A stretch of 7,744 nucleotides of DNA from Lysobacteraceae bacterium (GTDB lineage Bacteria > Pseudomonadota > Gammaproteobacteria > Steroidobacterales > Steroidobacteraceae): positions 1-7,744 of the forward strand of contig JAAYXG010000394.1 of NCBI GenBank assembly GCA_012516015.1. Reading direction: 5' to 3'. Position numbers and translations under genes: made by a program. The notes beneath the pieces were generated by a model that was given only the letters and a program-made list of their open reading frames with translations, searched no databases and was not told where the DNA came from. Within the stretch, counting starts at the first letter, position 1; the number at the start of each line of letters is the position of its first letter. Shown piece after piece: positions 6,431 to 7,744 of the stretch.

Positions 6431-7744
6431 CTATCGGAATGCGCACTTCCAATCGCAGCCGTTAGGCGGGCTGTCGTGGGATACGGCTGCGGAAACCATC
6501 TCCAGCAAGACCTCGTGATCGTTGGAGAGCGTCAGGCCGCAGTGTAGATCCACGAGCTTCAACGCATTTCCGTCTTGCGACAAATTGGCGGCGAGCGTTT
6601 GCTCGCCATCGTTGATAATCGTAATGCGCTGCAGACGCGAAAAGTCGTACTGAGATGGGCCGCTACCGACGTTGCACTTGTCGCCGCTACGGCGTATACG
6701 GAACGTCATGTGCAACTTCCAGCCGGGTTCCAAGCGATTTGTCGCGAGCTTCCAGCCGCACTCGGTGCCGATCGGACCGCTACGTATGCGAAAGCCCAAC
6801 TTACCGTTGACGTTGACGATCCCGACCGGAACCGAGCCATGGGCACCGAGCGAGTTTCCGGAGCACGTGCCCTTCTGAAGCATCTCTTGCAGATGCAGGT
6901 AGCTCTTCAATGTCCACGTGCTGCTTACAGGCAAGCGGGCAGGCGGCGGCGGTGCGCTCAGCGTCAACTGGAACGCCGGCGTGAACGACTGGAATTCCTC
7001 GCCAAACGCATTCTTCGTGCGAATCGACAGTTGGATGGTGCAGGACGAGGCTGGCTCGAACGTGCCGGTCAACATGAGGACTTGCAAGGTGTTGGGTGCG
7101 GTCCATGTCGACAAGGCCAACCCGCCGCGATAGCCCGGATGGGGGGAAGCGAGGCTGGGGATGGGGCGATAGCGACAGAACCGATCGCCTTCATGCCGCG
7201 TGACCGAGACGACCTCGCTACCCGGTACATCAGAGACGACGATCCGAGGCCCGACGGTCGTGTTATACGCCGGTCGAGTCGGCGCGAAGGAAGTGATCTT
7301 CGGCTCCATCGCTCGTACTCTGACCGCGGCCGTGGTTGCAGGTATGGTCAGGTCGCGCGTTGCCGCACCGCCGAGCGGTGCGCTCGGCGGCCGGTTCTGA
7401 ACCTGCCGTGGATCCACTCTCGACAACAGCTTTAGCTGATATTGGCCCGGCCGTGCGTTCTTCTTCGCAACGAGTTGCACCGTTAGCGCGCCGTCGCTGC
7501 GTGCATTTGGACTGAGATACGCGTCGATGTGAGGCTGCACCACGCCTGCAGCGTTGACTACCTCGACCGCAGTCACTTGCGTAAAGAATCGCCCATTGAG
7601 CGTCATCGAAGCGGTCTGTCCGCCGATCGCGACCGTCGGTGACTTCGGTGTTGCCTGGTTGACGACAGGGTCGGGCGTCGCGATATCTAACGCGCGGGTT
7701 TGGATCTGCGTGCTCGGTATACGGGATGGCGTTGCGATCTGCGC
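6431..7744 (-). CDS. Unknown, probably secreted multidomain protein with IPT/TIG-like region (N-terminus outside window)
   Basis: The frame is open from the right edge to TAG 6433-6431, giving 437 residues with no start in view. A Met codon at 7604-7606 is internal, since coding character continues upstream of it. The first about 45 residues are a Pro/Thr-rich linker with two IATP motifs (IATPSRIPS, DIATPDPV). Then comes a beta-rich segment (VAIGGQTASMTLNGRFFTQV) resembling the start of an IPT/TIG or Ig-like domain, and a second such block from about residue 150. After a short APPPPAR linker (about 264-270) lies a C-terminal domain of about 165 residues holding six of the eight Cys, ending GCDWKCAFR. 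Cys at this density suggests disulfides and an extracytoplasmic location. I do not recognise the family. Convergent with the cytochrome b561 gene, it looks unrelated to the redox genes. Confidence 0.8.
   Translation of the reverse strand, partial: AQIATPSRIPSTQIQTRALDIATPDPVVNQATPKSPTVAIGGQTASMTLNGRFFTQVTAVEVVNAAGVVQPHIDAYLSPNARSDGALTVQLVAKKNARPGQYQLKLLSRVDPRQVQNRPPSAPLGGAATRDLTIPATTAAVRVRAMEPKITSFAPTRPAYNTTVGPRIVVSDVPGSEVVSVTRHEGDRFCRYRPIPSLASPHPGYRGGLALSTWTAPNTLQVLMLTGTFEPASSCTIQLSIRTKNAFGEEFQSFTPAFQLTLSAPPPPARLPVSSTWTLKSYLHLQEMLQKGTCSGNSLGAHGSVPVGIVNVNGKLGFRIRSGPIGTECGWKLATNRLEPGWKLHMTFRIRRSGDKCNVGSGPSQYDFSRLQRITIINDGEQTLAANLSQDGNALKLVDLHCGLTLSNDHEVLLEMVSAAVSHDSPPNGCDWKCAFR

Noticed and set aside
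6575..7435. 286-residue open frame on the plus strand antisense to the unknown secreted protein
   Set aside because: It is Arg-rich with no domain character, whereas the minus-strand frame shows linkers, beta-strand periodicity and Cys motifs and continues to the window edge.

Overview
The window is GC-rich bacterial chromosomal DNA with five recognisable or open-ended protein genes and one cluster of short palindromic repeats. No rRNA, tRNA, CRISPR array, insertion sequence or phage gene is visible. The organism is most likely a proteobacterium, probably a gammaproteobacterium of a soil or aquatic lineage. The grounds are a cytochrome c' / cytochrome b561 pair and short dispersed palindromes of the 'CTGGATCCCGGC..GCCGGGACGAC' type. 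The first operon carries families best known from Planctomycetes and Verrucomicrobia but also found in Proteobacteria and Myxobacteria. Taxonomy is inference from gene content only.

Layout. (1) Positions 4533 to 1, minus strand: a three-gene operon. It starts with a large exported protein of the planctomycete-type cytochrome/DUF1592 architecture with two CxxCH haem motifs. After 27 nt comes a Tat-exported DUF1552 (HXXSHH) protein. Overlapping it by 4 nt (ATGA) is a small Sec-exported protein that runs off the left edge. (2) Positions 4534-4918: a divergent intergenic region with two GTTCG/CGAAC inverted repeats and a small GC hairpin. (3) Positions 4919-6082, plus strand: a two-gene operon encoding periplasmic cytochrome c' and a membrane cytochrome b561, 3 nt apart. 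(4) Positions 6083-6430: non-coding, with three clear copies and one degenerate copy of a short palindromic repeat. (5) Positions 6431-7744, minus strand: the C-terminal 437 residues of a large, probably secreted protein with an IPT/TIG-like beta-sandwich region and a Cys-containing C-terminal domain of unknown function; its N-terminus lies outside the window.

How the genes may work together. All five products appear to act outside the cytoplasm or in the inner membrane. The b561 protein could pass electrons between the quinone pool and cytochrome c'. The haem-bearing DUF1592 protein and its DUF1552 partner form a second, functionally uncharacterised exported redox module, transcribed away from the first. 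A functional link between the two operons is suggested only by the shared intergenic region. The DUF1592-DUF1552-small secreted protein operon is the best candidate here for an undescribed system.
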